64,000 bases of DNA, from contig JAGTRW010000023.1 in NCBI GenBank assembly GCA_018262095.1, positions 1 through 64,000 of the forward strand, given 5' to 3'. Made by a program: the position numbers and the translations under genes. The stretch comes from Pseudomonadota bacterium. GTDB lineage: Bacteria > Pseudomonadota > Gammaproteobacteria > Burkholderiales > Rhodocyclaceae. Positions 1 to 8,113 of this stretch are shown here, in pieces. The notes under the pieces are model-generated. The model did no database searches, was not told where the DNA came from, and saw only the letters and a list, made by a program, of their open reading frames with translations. Numbering within the stretch: the first letter of the stretch is position 1; each line of letters starts with the position of its first letter.

Positions 1-2
1 CC

Positions 3-1409
3 CTGCCCGCAGCCCCTGCTGCCGGGCGCTCATTCAACGAACTGCCGCTGTCGCCGCGATTGCTGGCGACGCTCGAACAGCTCGAGTATCTTGCGATGAC
101 GCCGATCCAGGCGGCCAGCCTGCCGCTGGCGCTGGCCGGTCACGACCTGATCGCACAGGCCAAGACCGGCAGCGGCAAGACCGCGGCGTTCGCCTTGTCG
201 CTGCTCACCAATCTCAACCCGCGGCGCTTTGCGGTACAGGCGATGGTGCTCTGCCCGACGCGCGAACTCGCCGATCAGGTGACGCAGGAGATCAGGCGTC
301 TGGCGCGCGGCGAGGACAACGTCAAGATCCTGACGCTGTGCGGCGGCAGCACGCTGCGCCCGCAGCGCGACAGCCTCGAGCACGGCGCACACATCGTCGT
401 CGGCACACCGGGTCGAATCATGGACCACCTCGAGCGCGGCAGCCTCAAACTCGACGCGCTCAACACGCTGGTGCTCGACGAAGCCGACCGCATGCTCGAC
501 ATGGGCTTTTACGACGACATCGCCTATGTCGCCAAGCAATGCCCGGCCGGACGACAGACGCTGCTGTTCTCGGCGACCTATCCGGAAGGGATCGCCAAGC
601 TGGCGCGCCAGTTCATGCGCTCGCCGCAGGAAATCAAACTGCTCGAGCAGCACGCCGAGAGCAAGATCCGCCAGCGCTTCTACGAGATCAAGCACGACGA
701 GCGCCTGCAGGCGGTCGCCATCCTGCTCAGACACTACCGTCCGGTCAGTACGCTGGCCTTCTGCAACACCCGCCAGCAGTGCCGCGACCTCTACGAAGTG
801 CTCAAGGGGCAAGGCTTCCATGCGCTGACGCTGCACGGCGACCTGGAGCAACGCGAGCGCGACCAAGTGCTGATCCAGTTCGCCAACCGCAGCTGCTCGG
901 TGCTGGTCGCGACCGACGTCGCGGCGCGCGGCCTCGACATCGCGCAGCTCGAAGCGGTGATCAACGTCGACGTCACCCCCGACCCGGAAATCTACATCCA
1001 CCGCATCGGCCGCACCGGCCGCGCCGACGAGGACGGCTGGGCGTTCAGCCTGTGCAGCCCGGCCGACCGGCGGCGCCTGGCGGCGATCGTGCAGCAGACC
1101 GGATCGGACGTTCCGTGGCACGGCTTGGGTTCGCTGCAGGGCAGCGACGACTCGCCGCTGGTGCCGCCGATGGTGACGTTGCAGATCCTCGGCGGGCGCC
1201 GCGAGAAAATCCGCGCCGGCGACGTGCTCGGCGCGCTGACCGGAGAGACCGGCGGCGAGCGCCAATTCACGCGCGAACAGGTCGGCAAGATCACCGTCAC
1301 CGACCAATCGACCTATGTCGCCGTCGCGCGCAACCTGGCGCGCGAAGCGGTACGCAAACTATCGGTGGGCAAGGTCAAGGGGAAAACGGTCAAGGTCCGC
1401 GCGCTGTAG
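3..1409 (+). CDS. dbpA: ATP-dependent RNA helicase DbpA (5' end outside window)
   Basis: DEAD-box helicase that uses ATP to remodel RNA during large ribosomal subunit assembly. Visible motifs are the Q-motif region (MTPIQAASLP), Walker A (AKTGSGKT), PTREL, DEAD, SAT, and the C-terminal helicase motifs (ARGLDI, HRIGRTGR). The last ~75 residues match the DbpA RNA-binding domain that recognises 23S rRNA hairpin 92. The ORF track starts at a TTG at base 60, but the frame stays open to base 3 and encodes FNELPLSPRLL, which is normal DbpA sequence. The true start therefore lies left of the window. The 3' end overlaps the convergent YgjP-like gene by 20 bp. Confidence 0.93.
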   Translation: MPAAPAAGRSFNELPLSPRLLATLEQLEYLAMTPIQAASLPLALAGHDLIAQAKTGSGKTAAFALSLLTNLNPRRFAVQAMVLCPTRELADQVTQEIRRLARGEDNVKILTLCGGSTLRPQRDSLEHGAHIVVGTPGRIMDHLERGSLKLDALNTLVLDEADRMLDMGFYDDIAYVAKQCPAGRQTLLFSATYPEGIAKLARQFMRSPQEIKLLEQHAESKIRQRFYEIKHDERLQAVAILLRHYRPVSTLAFCNTRQQCRDLYEVLKGQGFHALTLHGDLEQRERDQVLIQFANRSCSVLVATDVAARGLDIAQLEAVINVDVTPDPEIYIHRIGRTGRADEDGWAFSLCSPADRRRLAAIVQQTGSDVPWHGLGSLQGSDDSPLVPPMVTLQILGGRREKIRAGDVLGALTGETGGERQFTREQVGKITVTDQSTYVAVARNLAREAVRKLSVGKVKGKTVKVRAL

Positions 1410-1965
1410 CGCCGATCGACTCGGTGCCCAGGTCGTCGGCGGCAACCGGCGACCACAAGGGACGCCCCGCCGCGTCGAGGTAGCAAAGATAACAGCGCAG
1501 ATCGAACTCGAGCTGGTGGTAATCCGGCGCCATATGCCGACACAATTGATAGAAGGCCTTGTCGTGCGCTGCCTCCTTCAGATGCGCGAGTTCATGCACG
1601 ACGATCATCTGCAGGAATTGCTGCGGCATTTCCCGAAACACCGCGGCGACGCGGATCTCGCGCTTGGCCTTGAGCTTGGTTCCCTGCACCCGCGCGATGC
1701 GGGTGTGCGTTCCCAGCGCGTGCTGCATGACCTGCAACCGGCTGTCGAAGCACACCATCGAAAGTTGCCCGGCGTTGCGCAGATGGGCGCTCTTGATCTC
1801 CTGCGCAAAATCGTAAAGCGCCTTGTCGGTGCGCACCTCGTGCGCCAGCGGGTATTTGCGCAGCAGTGCGTCGGCCAAGCGGTTCTGTTCGATCAGCCGC
1901 CGCACCTCGTCGGCGAGTGCTGCGGGATAAGCGGCAAGGTAGTTCGGCGGAGGCTTGGGACGCAT
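1390..1965 (-). CDS. YgjP-like metal-dependent hydrolase (DUF45/M48-type fold)
   Basis: A 191-residue protein with the zinc-binding helix HELAHLKEAAHDKAF followed by the conserved C-terminal pattern CRHMAPDY and a hydrophilic tail. Length and motif fit the YgjP/WLM-type family, which has a zinc-peptidase fold; E. coli YgjP has been reported to act on UTP, and the physiological substrate here is unknown. The ATG at 1965 is the only good start. It converges on dbpA, with the two stop codons overlapping. Family assignment is firm, function is not. Confidence 0.8.
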   Translation of the reverse strand: MRPKPPPNYLAAYPAALADEVRRLIEQNRLADALLRKYPLAHEVRTDKALYDFAQEIKSAHLRNAGQLSMVCFDSRLQVMQHALGTHTRIARVQGTKLKAKREIRVAAVFREMPQQFLQMIVVHELAHLKEAAHDKAFYQLCRHMAPDYHQLEFDLRCYLCYLDAAGRPLWSPVAADDLGTESIGATARGP

Positions 1966-1990
1966 CGGTCAGGCAAGTTGAACTCAGAGA

Positions 1991-2227
1991 TTAGTCAGTG
2001 ACCGAGCGCAACAGCGCTTCGATTTGTTTTCTGTGCAGCTCCAGATCCGCACGACACTCAGCCAGATCAGCCTCGAGCTGCACGCATTTCCTGGCCCAAT
2101 CATCGCACGACTGGCAGTATTCCGCACCGCCCACCAGCTCATCCTCAGACAAGGATTCGAGCGACTCAGCCAGCAGGCCAAAGGTATCGGCTATTGCTCG
2201 AAGCGGATCAGAGACTTCCTTGACCAT
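1991..2227 (-). CDS. Small coiled-coil hypothetical protein
   Basis: A 78-residue ORF with an acidic N-terminal half, a CQSC pair near residue 39, and a C-terminal half of heptad-like Leu/Ala spacing (LEADLAECRADLELHRKQIEALL) that should form a coiled coil. No ribosome-binding site is obvious, and in-frame stops lie 18-21 bases upstream, so the start is bounded. An overlapping plus-strand frame is open too, but it is poor in protein-like composition. I recognise no family; it could be a regulatory or phage-derived remnant. Confidence 0.45.
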   Translation of the reverse strand: MVKEVSDPLRAIADTFGLLAESLESLSEDELVGGAEYCQSCDDWARKCVQLEADLAECRADLELHRKQIEALLRSVTD

Positions 2228-2334
2228 TTCGACACCATCTCATCAGCGACCATCCGACCGTCTTTGTACCTCTTCACAGCAGGCGCCGATATTCCCCATT
2301 ACCCGTACTAAACTGCCCACCAAGGCCATAAACG

Positions 2335-2368
2335 AAAAACCCCGCGTAGACTGGCGTCTGGCGGGGTC
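2335..2368 (-). terminator. Rho-independent terminator after the exchanger gene
   Basis: Read on the minus strand: ACCCCGCC-AGAC-loop-GTCT-ACGCGGGG followed by TTTTT. It lies 23 bases past the stop of the CaCA gene and would end the kinase-regulator-exchanger transcript. Confidence 0.75.
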
Positions 2369-2390
2369 TTCGAAACGGTGAGAGACCGTT

Positions 2391-3200
2391 TTATGCTGTT
2401 TTCCTGGCGACGACCACCTCTCGCCAGGCCACAACGATCGGGTGAATGATAGCGGCGGGCGCAACGACAAAAATGCCATGGTAGATATTGCTGCCAAAAA
2501 TTGTCCCTAGGCCAACTTCGTCGTGACCACGAATCTTCGCAATGATCGTCGTCGCGAGTTCTGGAGTCGATGTGCCAACAGCGACAATCGTTGCGCCAAT
2601 AACGAATCCGTCTATGCCCAAGGCATAAGAAACGCCTCTTGCGCCAGCAACGATCAGATATCCGGCAGCAACAAGCAAGGCCAGCCCAACAACGCACGAT
2701 ATGGCGACCGACCATCGTCGATGTTCGCCGAGCGCCTCAGTTGTATCGCTTCGTTGCTTTCGTCCCTCGATGATCGCGGTTACAAGCCAAGCTAAAAACA
2801 TGCTCAACATCAAAAAACCGTCGAATCTGGAAAGCTCGCCATCCAAAACGAGAACTCCCGTGGGTACGGGAATCAGTAACGCTACAGGGAAATCCCGCTT
2901 GACGCTGTCACGAGGACTCTGAATCCCGGAAATAACCAGGGCCAGCCCGAGGATCAGTGCAACATTCACAGCATTGCTGCCCAGTGCCTCACCGAGGGCG
3001 ATTTCGGGATTCCCCGCCAGCGCAGAACTAATCGATACTGACATTTCAGGACTAGAGGTGGCGAATGCCGCAACCGTTGCACCGACGATGCCTGGCGAGA
3101 TACGTACCCGGAGGGCGAGGCCGACCGCGCCGCGAACAAAAAGCTCACCGCCGATGCCCGCACATACGACCCCCAAAGTCAAAACGACGAAATCGTTCAT
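2391..3200 (-). CDS. Calcium/sodium (cation) exchanger, CaCA family, short form
   Basis: A 269-residue inner-membrane antiporter with both alpha-repeat signatures of the CaCA superfamily: AFATSSPEMSVSISSAL...ALGEALGSNAVN in the first half and AVGTSTPELATTIIAKI...GTIFGSNIYH in the second. These carry the acidic and Asn residues that coordinate Ca2+ and Na+. Family members usually have ~320-360 residues. This one stops just after the second alpha repeat, so the last two or so helices are missing. It is 53 bp downstream of the response regulator on the same strand, probably one transcript. No frameshifted continuation of CaCA-like sequence is visible past the stop. Confidence 0.85.
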   Translation of the reverse strand: MNDFVVLTLGVVCAGIGGELFVRGAVGLALRVRISPGIVGATVAAFATSSPEMSVSISSALAGNPEIALGEALGSNAVNVALILGLALVISGIQSPRDSVKRDFPVALLIPVPTGVLVLDGELSRFDGFLMLSMFLAWLVTAIIEGRKQRSDTTEALGEHRRWSVAISCVVGLALLVAAGYLIVAGARGVSYALGIDGFVIGATIVAVGTSTPELATTIIAKIRGHDEVGLGTIFGSNIYHGIFVVAPAAIIHPIVVAWREVVVARKTA

Positions 3201-3253
3201 CGCACTCTAGCAGGTTGAATTTGCATATGAATAATCACGGGGTCGTGATCAAT

Positions 3254-3877
3254 TTAAACGTGATTCCTGTCATGCCCCGCCAGGCTCAAGAGGACCAGAT
3301 CAGGCACTCCCTCGACGCACAGCTTGGTCATCAGGCGTGCTTTATGTACTTCCACGGTACGAGCGCTGATACCCAGTGCGTCGGCGATTTCTTTGTTGTG
3401 CCTTCCGATGACGACCAATTCCATGACTTCCCGCTCGCGCGGCGTTAGTCTGCCAAGCAGTAGTTCGGCCTCGGCATTCCTGTTTTCATTGTTCTGCGCT
3501 GCCGCTTGACGAATGAAGGCTTCTTCAATCGCACTCATTAACTTGCCGTGGTCGATCGGTTTTTCCAGAAAATCTACAGCACGGGCCCGAAAGGCGGCCC
3601 GCGCAGACTCCACATTGCCATGTCCCGTCATCACGATGACCGGCATCTTGCAGCCCGTCTCCAGCAATCGCTTCTGGAGGGTGAGGCCATCCATACCAGG
3701 CATGCGAATATCGAGAAGCAAGCAGCCACGCCACTCCGTGCGGTAGGCCTTGAGAAAGCTCTCAGCATCAGCAAAGAGGAACACCGGGTGGCCGCGCAAG
3801 CCGAGCAACAGCCCCAAGGCATCACGGACGGATTGGTCATCTTCGACGATAAAGATCGTGTTTCCCTTAGCTTGCAT
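3254..3877 (-). CDS. Two-component response regulator, FixJ/NarL type
   Basis: A 207-residue regulator. Residues ~5-120 form a receiver domain with the acidic pair in EDDQ, the phospho-acceptor Asp in LLLDIRMPGMDG and the conserved Lys in FLEKPID. Residues ~140-205 form a LuxR-type HTH (LTPREREVMELVVIGRHNKEIADALGISARTVEVHKARL). It overlaps the upstream kinase gene by 11 bp, so the two are a cognate pair. The layout is that of FixJ/TodT/TtrR regulators. Targets may be its own operon and the divergent mrp operon. Confidence 0.92.
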   Translation of the reverse strand: MQAKGNTIFIVEDDQSVRDALGLLLGLRGHPVFLFADAESFLKAYRTEWRGCLLLDIRMPGMDGLTLQKRLLETGCKMPVIVMTGHGNVESARAAFRARAVDFLEKPIDHGKLMSAIEEAFIRQAAAQNNENRNAEAELLLGRLTPREREVMELVVIGRHNKEIADALGISARTVEVHKARLMTKLCVEGVPDLVLLSLAGHDRNHV

Positions 3878-5498
3878 TGGCGATCGTTCCTTCTGTAGGT
3901 AATATCAGCTTGAACAAGCCGTGATTTCCCATCTCAGCCGACAGATGACCGCCATGTGCTTCGACAATGGCGCGACTGATCACCAGGCCCAGTCCAAGCC
4001 CGCTGGCCTTGGATGAGTGGAAGGCTTCGAACATCCGTGCTGCCGTGGCACCGGAGAGCCCAGGGCCACTGTCTTCAATGCTAACGCAAACCCGACCTGC
4101 GCCCTCGAGCTGGGCCGATATCCGAATGCGACGTTGCCCCGCTGCTTGTTCGGCAACGGCATCGAACGCATTGGATAGGAGGTTGCGCAGGACAACCTCA
4201 AGTTGCAGACGATCACCAAAAAGTGTACTTGGTGGTCCTGGATCAATGATCAACTCGATGCCTTTCTGTTGTGCCCTGACCGTGAAAGAGCTTCCCGCCG
4301 ACGCCAGCAAGTCGCCGAGGACGATCAGTTCGAGCTGAGTGGCGCCAGTGCGAAAGAAATCGCGAAGGCGGCGTACTACGTCGGCAGCACGAAACGATTC
4401 AGCGACCATGCGATGGATCGTTTCACGCAGTCGTTCGCCCGTATCGCCCTGATTGATAAGCTCCTCGCAGGCCATTCCGTAAGCCGACAAGGCGGTGAGC
4501 GGTTGATTGAGTTCATGGGCCAGTGCCCCCGCCATTTCGCCCGCTGCAGCGAGACGCAGCGTTTGACGAAGTTCCGCGCTGACTCGTTGCTTCTCGTCGA
4601 TGACGATCCCGATAAAGAAACCAAATAAGGCAAGCACGGCCGCCAATGCCTGGATTTCAAGTACGGTAATCGCCGAAAATCGAAGAAACTGGACTGCGGC
4701 AATAATACCCACCTGCACGATCGCAGCGCTAAGCACGGCACCGGCTAAACCCTGCCTGGCAGCGGCCCATACGACAGGCAGGAAGAGCACGTAGAAATAT
4801 TTGAAATCAGCGGCGGCGCCGATTCCGAAAGCGACCCACAGTGCCAGACCGGTCGCGATCAGATAACCCAGCGATTCCCAAGTGATGACCATCGCCCTGA
4901 GCTGACTGCGGCCCCCGTCATCGAGCAGCATCCACAGAATCGGCATCGACACCAGGACACCGACACAATCTCCGACCCAGTAGCGAACAAATGCGTCGGT
5001 CACATCGCTGAAGGGTATTAGCTTCCTGATTGATAGCGTCGCGACGTACACCACGCTGTTCAACAGGGTGCCGACGGCAACGATTCCTGCCCATTCAAGC
5101 AAACCCCTTCGATCATTGAAAATACTTCTACTCGACAGGCGGTGGCGCAAAACCTCTGCGATCGCCCAATACCCGACTGTCAGCAAAGCCGACAAACCGA
5201 TTGATACCAGCAAGGACACCGGCAAATTGCGTACCCAGGCATCTGCCATAAAGATCGCCAGCGCGAGGGGAAGTATCGCGTTTCGTCCAAAGCGCAGCAG
5301 GAAAAGCAGGCCAAGCGCCGGTGCGGGATTCCACGGCGTGATATTGAGTCCGTGGAGAGGATGGATGTAGCTCGCCCAATCGAGCGCGACATAGCCCAAG
5401 AGCAGGGTCAGAAGGTCGTGCCAACCAGGACGCAGAGTCGGCAGCATGGGTGAAATCATCCCGATCCGGTTGATCAAGGTGTCATTGTGCATTGGCAT
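3867..5498 (-). CDS. Membrane sensor histidine kinase with MASE1 domain
   Basis: A 543-residue inner-membrane kinase. The first ~315 residues are a multi-helix MASE1-like sensor (WNPAPALGLLFLLRFG is typical). A short linker leads to a dimerisation domain with the phospho-acceptor His in AGEMAGALAHELNQPLTAL, then an ATPase domain with LLSNAFDAV (N box), DSGPGLSG (G1) and GLGLGLVISR (G2). The HELNQPL form of the H box is typical of FixL/DctB-type kinases. It is transcribed away from the mrp operon. The signal sensed is not deducible; ionic or respiratory stress would fit the context. Confidence 0.9.
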   Translation of the reverse strand: MPMHNDTLINRIGMISPMLPTLRPGWHDLLTLLLGYVALDWASYIHPLHGLNITPWNPAPALGLLFLLRFGRNAILPLALAIFMADAWVRNLPVSLLVSIGLSALLTVGYWAIAEVLRHRLSSRSIFNDRRGLLEWAGIVAVGTLLNSVVYVATLSIRKLIPFSDVTDAFVRYWVGDCVGVLVSMPILWMLLDDGGRSQLRAMVITWESLGYLIATGLALWVAFGIGAAADFKYFYVLFLPVVWAAARQGLAGAVLSAAIVQVGIIAAVQFLRFSAITVLEIQALAAVLALFGFFIGIVIDEKQRVSAELRQTLRLAAAGEMAGALAHELNQPLTALSAYGMACEELINQGDTGERLRETIHRMVAESFRAADVVRRLRDFFRTGATQLELIVLGDLLASAGSSFTVRAQQKGIELIIDPGPPSTLFGDRLQLEVVLRNLLSNAFDAVAEQAAGQRRIRISAQLEGAGRVCVSIEDSGPGLSGATAARMFEAFHSSKASGLGLGLVISRAIVEAHGGHLSAEMGNHGLFKLILPTEGTIANAS

Positions 5499-5522
5499 AT
5501 TTGATTATGTAATTCGTTAAAA

Positions 5523-5532
5523 CACGTACGTG
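5523..5532. promoter_or_regulatory. Perfect 10-bp palindrome CACGTACGTG in the divergent promoter region
   Basis: This palindrome sits between the divergent kinase (start 5498) and mrpE (start 5665), 25 bases from the kinase start. It is a candidate operator for the adjacent FixJ-type regulator. That is inference from symmetry and position; no matching consensus was tested. Confidence 0.35.
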
Positions 5533-5664
5533 ATTCCCTTACGGCCCCGCCGAGGCGGCCTCAGCGAGAGTTTTTCGGCAGGGCTGGAGAGCTTGTGAAT
5601 AGGGGTTTCCCGTACGCGCAAGCCCCAATTTTCAAGCCAGACAAAACGATCTACATTCATCATC

Positions 5665-6141
5665 ATGGTTCGCTCACTAACTACCTTGATTGGTCTTTTT
5701 CTCTTCTGGCTACTGCTGTCGGGAATGTTCGTGCCCTTTTTGTTGGCGGCAGGCCTTGGCAGTGCGATCGCAGTTGTTATGTTTACGCGACGCCTGGACA
5801 TTATCGCCGCGGAAGCTACGCCAACCTATCTAAATTGGTTCAAATTCGTCGCCTATTGCCCTTGGTTGATTAAGGAAATCATGGTCGCCGCCTGGGATGT
5901 CACCAAGCGCATCCTGCATCCGAAAATGCCCATCTCGCCGACGATGGTTGAATTTTCGCCGTCGCAAACGACGGACACCGGGCTGGTTATTCATGCTAAT
6001 TCGATCACACTGACTCCCGGCACGATCAGCGTTGAAGTCGAGCGCGGGCGCTTTCTGGTGCACGCCTTGAGCCGCGAAGGTGGGGCGTCCTTGGCCGGCA
6101 GTGAAATGGATAGCCGCTGCACTTCTCTGGAGCGTCATTGA
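5665..6141 (+). CDS. mrpE: Mrp antiporter subunit E
   Basis: A 158-residue subunit of the multi-component Na+(K+)/H+ antiporter. Two N-terminal membrane segments (LFLFWLLLSG; LLAAGLGSAIAVVMF) are followed by the family's amphipathic body, with LIKEIMVAAWDVTKRILHP and the conserved NSITLTPGTISVEVE. Length is normal. It is the first gene of the operon, so its upstream region carries the operon promoter. No clear ribosome-binding site is visible before the ATG. The stop overlaps the next gene's start region. Confidence 0.9.
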   Translation: MVRSLTTLIGLFLFWLLLSGMFVPFLLAAGLGSAIAVVMFTRRLDIIAAEATPTYLNWFKFVAYCPWLIKEIMVAAWDVTKRILHPKMPISPTMVEFSPSQTTDTGLVIHANSITLTPGTISVEVERGRFLVHALSREGGASLAGSEMDSRCTSLERH

Positions 6142-6143
6142 CT

Positions 6144-6437
6144 ATGCTCGCCGCCGCCACGCTTGCCCTGCTGGTTACCGTCGCTCTGGCGCTGGCACGC
6201 GCTGCTCTTGGCCCGACGGTTTTCGACCGATTGCAGGCGTGCAGTACAGTCGGCACCTGCGCGATGTTGGTTTTAGCCTTGCTCGGCTTTCTCGGTGGAC
6301 GTCCGGAATTCCTCGATATTGCCCTTGTTTATGGCCTGCTCAATGTCATTGGCGTGATCGCGGTGCTGAAGTTCTTTCTTCACGGCGATACAAACAAAGC
6401 GGGTGCCAAGTCCACTTCCGAGGACACCCCGTCATGA
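6144..6437 (+). CDS. mrpF: Mrp antiporter subunit F
   Basis: A ~97-residue, three-helix membrane protein with the family landmarks GPTVFDRLQACSTVG and LDIALVYGLLNVIGVIAVLKFF. The track starts at a TTG two codons upstream that overlaps the mrpE stop; the ATG at 6144 is the likelier start. The last codons overlap mrpG by 4 bp (ATGA). The C-terminal tail is hydrophilic and probably cytoplasmic. Confidence 0.9.
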   Translation: MLAAATLALLVTVALALARAALGPTVFDRLQACSTVGTCAMLVLALLGFLGGRPEFLDIALVYGLLNVIGVIAVLKFFLHGDTNKAGAKSTSEDTPS

Positions 6438-6775
6438 CCATCTTCATCGACATCCTGAGCGCCTTGTTTCTCGCTGGTGGGGCGTTCTTCTGCCTGGTCG
6501 GCGGCATCGGCCTGGTGCGCATGCCTGATTTCTATACCCGGATGCATGGTGCCAGCGTCACCGAGACCCTGGGCGCCGGATTCATGCTGATCGGCCTGAT
6601 TTTGCAGGCTGGACTGACCTTGGTCGCCGTAAAGCTGGCGATGATCGGTCTGTTAATCCTCTTTGCCAGCCCGACGGCGACGCACGCGCTGGCCAAGGCA
6701 GCGCTGAGGAGCGGGCTCAAACCGCAGCTCGGAAAGCAGCCTTCTGACGACGAGGTGACGCCATCGAAACCCTGA
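6434..6775 (+). CDS. mrpG: Mrp antiporter subunit G
   Basis: A 113-residue, three-helix subunit. MrpG hallmarks are FFCLVGGIGLVRMPDFYTRMHGASVTETLGAGFMLIGLIL and FASPTATHALAKAAL. The ORF in the track begins at 6080, but the ATG at 6434 overlaps the mrpF stop and matches where family members start. In Mrp complexes E, F and G form the small module beside the MrpA C-terminal region. Confidence 0.92.
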   Translation: MTIFIDILSALFLAGGAFFCLVGGIGLVRMPDFYTRMHGASVTETLGAGFMLIGLILQAGLTLVAVKLAMIGLLILFASPTATHALAKAALRSGLKPQLGKQPSDDEVTPSKP

Positions 6776-6783
6776 TCATCAAC

Positions 6784-7314
6784 GTGCTGCTGGTGCTGAT
6801 GGCGATTGCGGTATTTACGCTGATCCTGACGCGCAATTTGTTCTCGGTGATCGTCCTCTCCGGCATCTACAGCTTTCTGATGGCGACCATTCTCGTCGCA
6901 CTCGATGCCGTCGACGTCGCGATGACCGAGGCTTCGGTTGGTGCCGGGATTTCGACGGTGCTGTTGCTCGGGGCTCTGCATCTTTGCAAGAGCGAGGAAG
7001 CGAAGCACGCGCACAAGCCGTGGCTGCCTCTCGCCGTCTCGCTGTCAACTGGTGCGCTCTTGGTCTATGGCGCCTTCGGTCTGCCGACCTTCGGCGATCC
7101 GGCCGCACCCATTCACCAGAACGTCGTGCCCCGTTATATGCAAAACGAGACCGAGGTGCCGAATGTTGTCACCGCGGTTCTCGCCAGTTTCCGCGGTTAC
7201 GACACGCTGGGCGAAACGACGGTGGTATTCACCGCCGGCGCCGGCCTTATCGCTCTGTTACGGCGGCGCAAGAAGACGGAGCCGGAAGGTATGCAGCGAA
7301 AGGATGACGCATGA
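6784..7314 (+). CDS. MrpA C-terminal-like subunit (DUF4040/MbhE-like)
   Basis: A 176-residue membrane protein matching the C-terminal region of MrpA, which is a separate subunit in archaeal Mbh/MBS complexes. Helices include RNLFSVIVLSGIYSFLMATILVALDAVDVAMTEASVGAGISTVLLLGAL, which holds the conserved acidic D(A)VDVAMTEA patch. A second part, VPNVVTAVLASFRGYDTLGETTVVFTAGAGLIALL, is MbhE-like. No MrpA antiporter domain (~500 residues) is attached. The track starts at GTG 6784; family alignment suggests about seven more N-terminal residues (ATC GAA ACC CTG...), for which no canonical start codon exists. The stop overlaps mrpB by 4 bp. Confidence 0.85.
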   Translation: MLLVLMAIAVFTLILTRNLFSVIVLSGIYSFLMATILVALDAVDVAMTEASVGAGISTVLLLGALHLCKSEEAKHAHKPWLPLAVSLSTGALLVYGAFGLPTFGDPAAPIHQNVVPRYMQNETEVPNVVTAVLASFRGYDTLGETTVVFTAGAGLIALLRRRKKTEPEGMQRKDDA

Positions 7315-7736
7315 GCAACGATCTCGTCTTGCGGGTGATAGGAAGGCTGCTGATCCCCTTCATACTGCTTTTCGCACTGTATGTGCAATTCCACGGCGAT
7401 TTCGGTCCTGGTGGTGGCTTTCAGGCCGGCGTGATCATCGCCGCCGGACTGATCTTCTTCGCGCTGACCCATGGCGTGGACACTGCGCGCAAGGTGGTTC
7501 CCGACTGGCTGGTCGAAACCATGCTCGCCAGCGGCGTGCTGATCTACGCGGGGGTGGGTCTGGCTGGACTGCTATTCGGTGGCAATTACCTCGACTATTT
7601 CGTACTCGACCACAACCCGGTCCATGGTCAGCATCGCGGCATCTTCTGGGTCGAAGTCGGCGTCGCCACCACGGTGAGCGGCGTGATGCTCAAGATCTAC
7701 TACATGTTCGCCTCGCGCAGCGGCTCGGAGGACTAA
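7311..7736 (+). CDS. mrpB: Mrp antiporter subunit B
   Basis: A 141-residue, four-helix MnhB-type subunit. Diagnostic motifs are LLIPFILLFALYVQFHGDFGPGGGFQAGVIIAAGLI and GIFWVEVGVATTVSGVMLKIYYMF. Its ATG overlaps the preceding stop (ATGA), a sign of translational coupling. Full length for the family. Confidence 0.92.
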   Translation: MSNDLVLRVIGRLLIPFILLFALYVQFHGDFGPGGGFQAGVIIAAGLIFFALTHGVDTARKVVPDWLVETMLASGVLIYAGVGLAGLLFGGNYLDYFVLDHNPVHGQHRGIFWVEVGVATTVSGVMLKIYYMFASRSGSED

Positions 7737-7738
7737 CC

Positions 7739-8113
7739 GTGTTCGGGCATTTTTCCTACATCATCACCGTCTTCCTGATGGTTGCCGGCCTCTTTATCAT
7801 CATTGCGCGCGGCAACCTGATCAAGAAGCTGGTCGGCCTGTCAATCTTCCAGACGTCGGTCTATCTGCTCTACATCGTTCCGGGGAAGCTGGTCGGAGGA
7901 ACTGCTCCAATCATCTCGCCGCAATACACCGTCTATTCCAACCCGCTGCCGCACGTATTGATCCTGACTGCCATCGTCGTTGGCGTCGCCACCCTGGCAC
8001 TCGGTCTAGCGCTTGCAGTGCGCATCCGCGAAGCCTACGGCACGATTGAAGAAGACGAAATCTTGGCGCGCGATCATGTCGTGGTCGCAGCCAGTCATGA
8101 GGAGCCCGTATGA
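7739..8113 (+). CDS. mrpC: Mrp antiporter subunit C (NuoK-like)
   Basis: A 124-residue, three-helix subunit homologous to NuoK. Matches include RGNLIKKLVGLSIFQTSVYLLYI and SNPLPHVLILTAIVVGVATLALGLALAVRIREAYGTIEEDE. The track's long ORF from 6938 is a read-through frame; the GTG at 7739, two bases after the mrpB stop, gives the normal family N terminus. It ends in a 4-bp overlap with mrpD. Confidence 0.9.
   Translation: MFGHFSYIITVFLMVAGLFIIIARGNLIKKLVGLSIFQTSVYLLYIVPGKLVGGTAPIISPQYTVYSNPLPHVLILTAIVVGVATLALGLALAVRIREAYGTIEEDEILARDHVVVAASHEEPV

Noticed and set aside
30-1307. 425-residue minus-strand ORF
   Set aside because: Antisense shadow of dbpA with Arg/Ala/Val-rich composition and no family match.
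2024-2311. 95-residue plus-strand ORF opposite the small coiled-coil gene
   Set aside because: No ribosome-binding site and less regular composition; it ends in the exchanger's 3' region.
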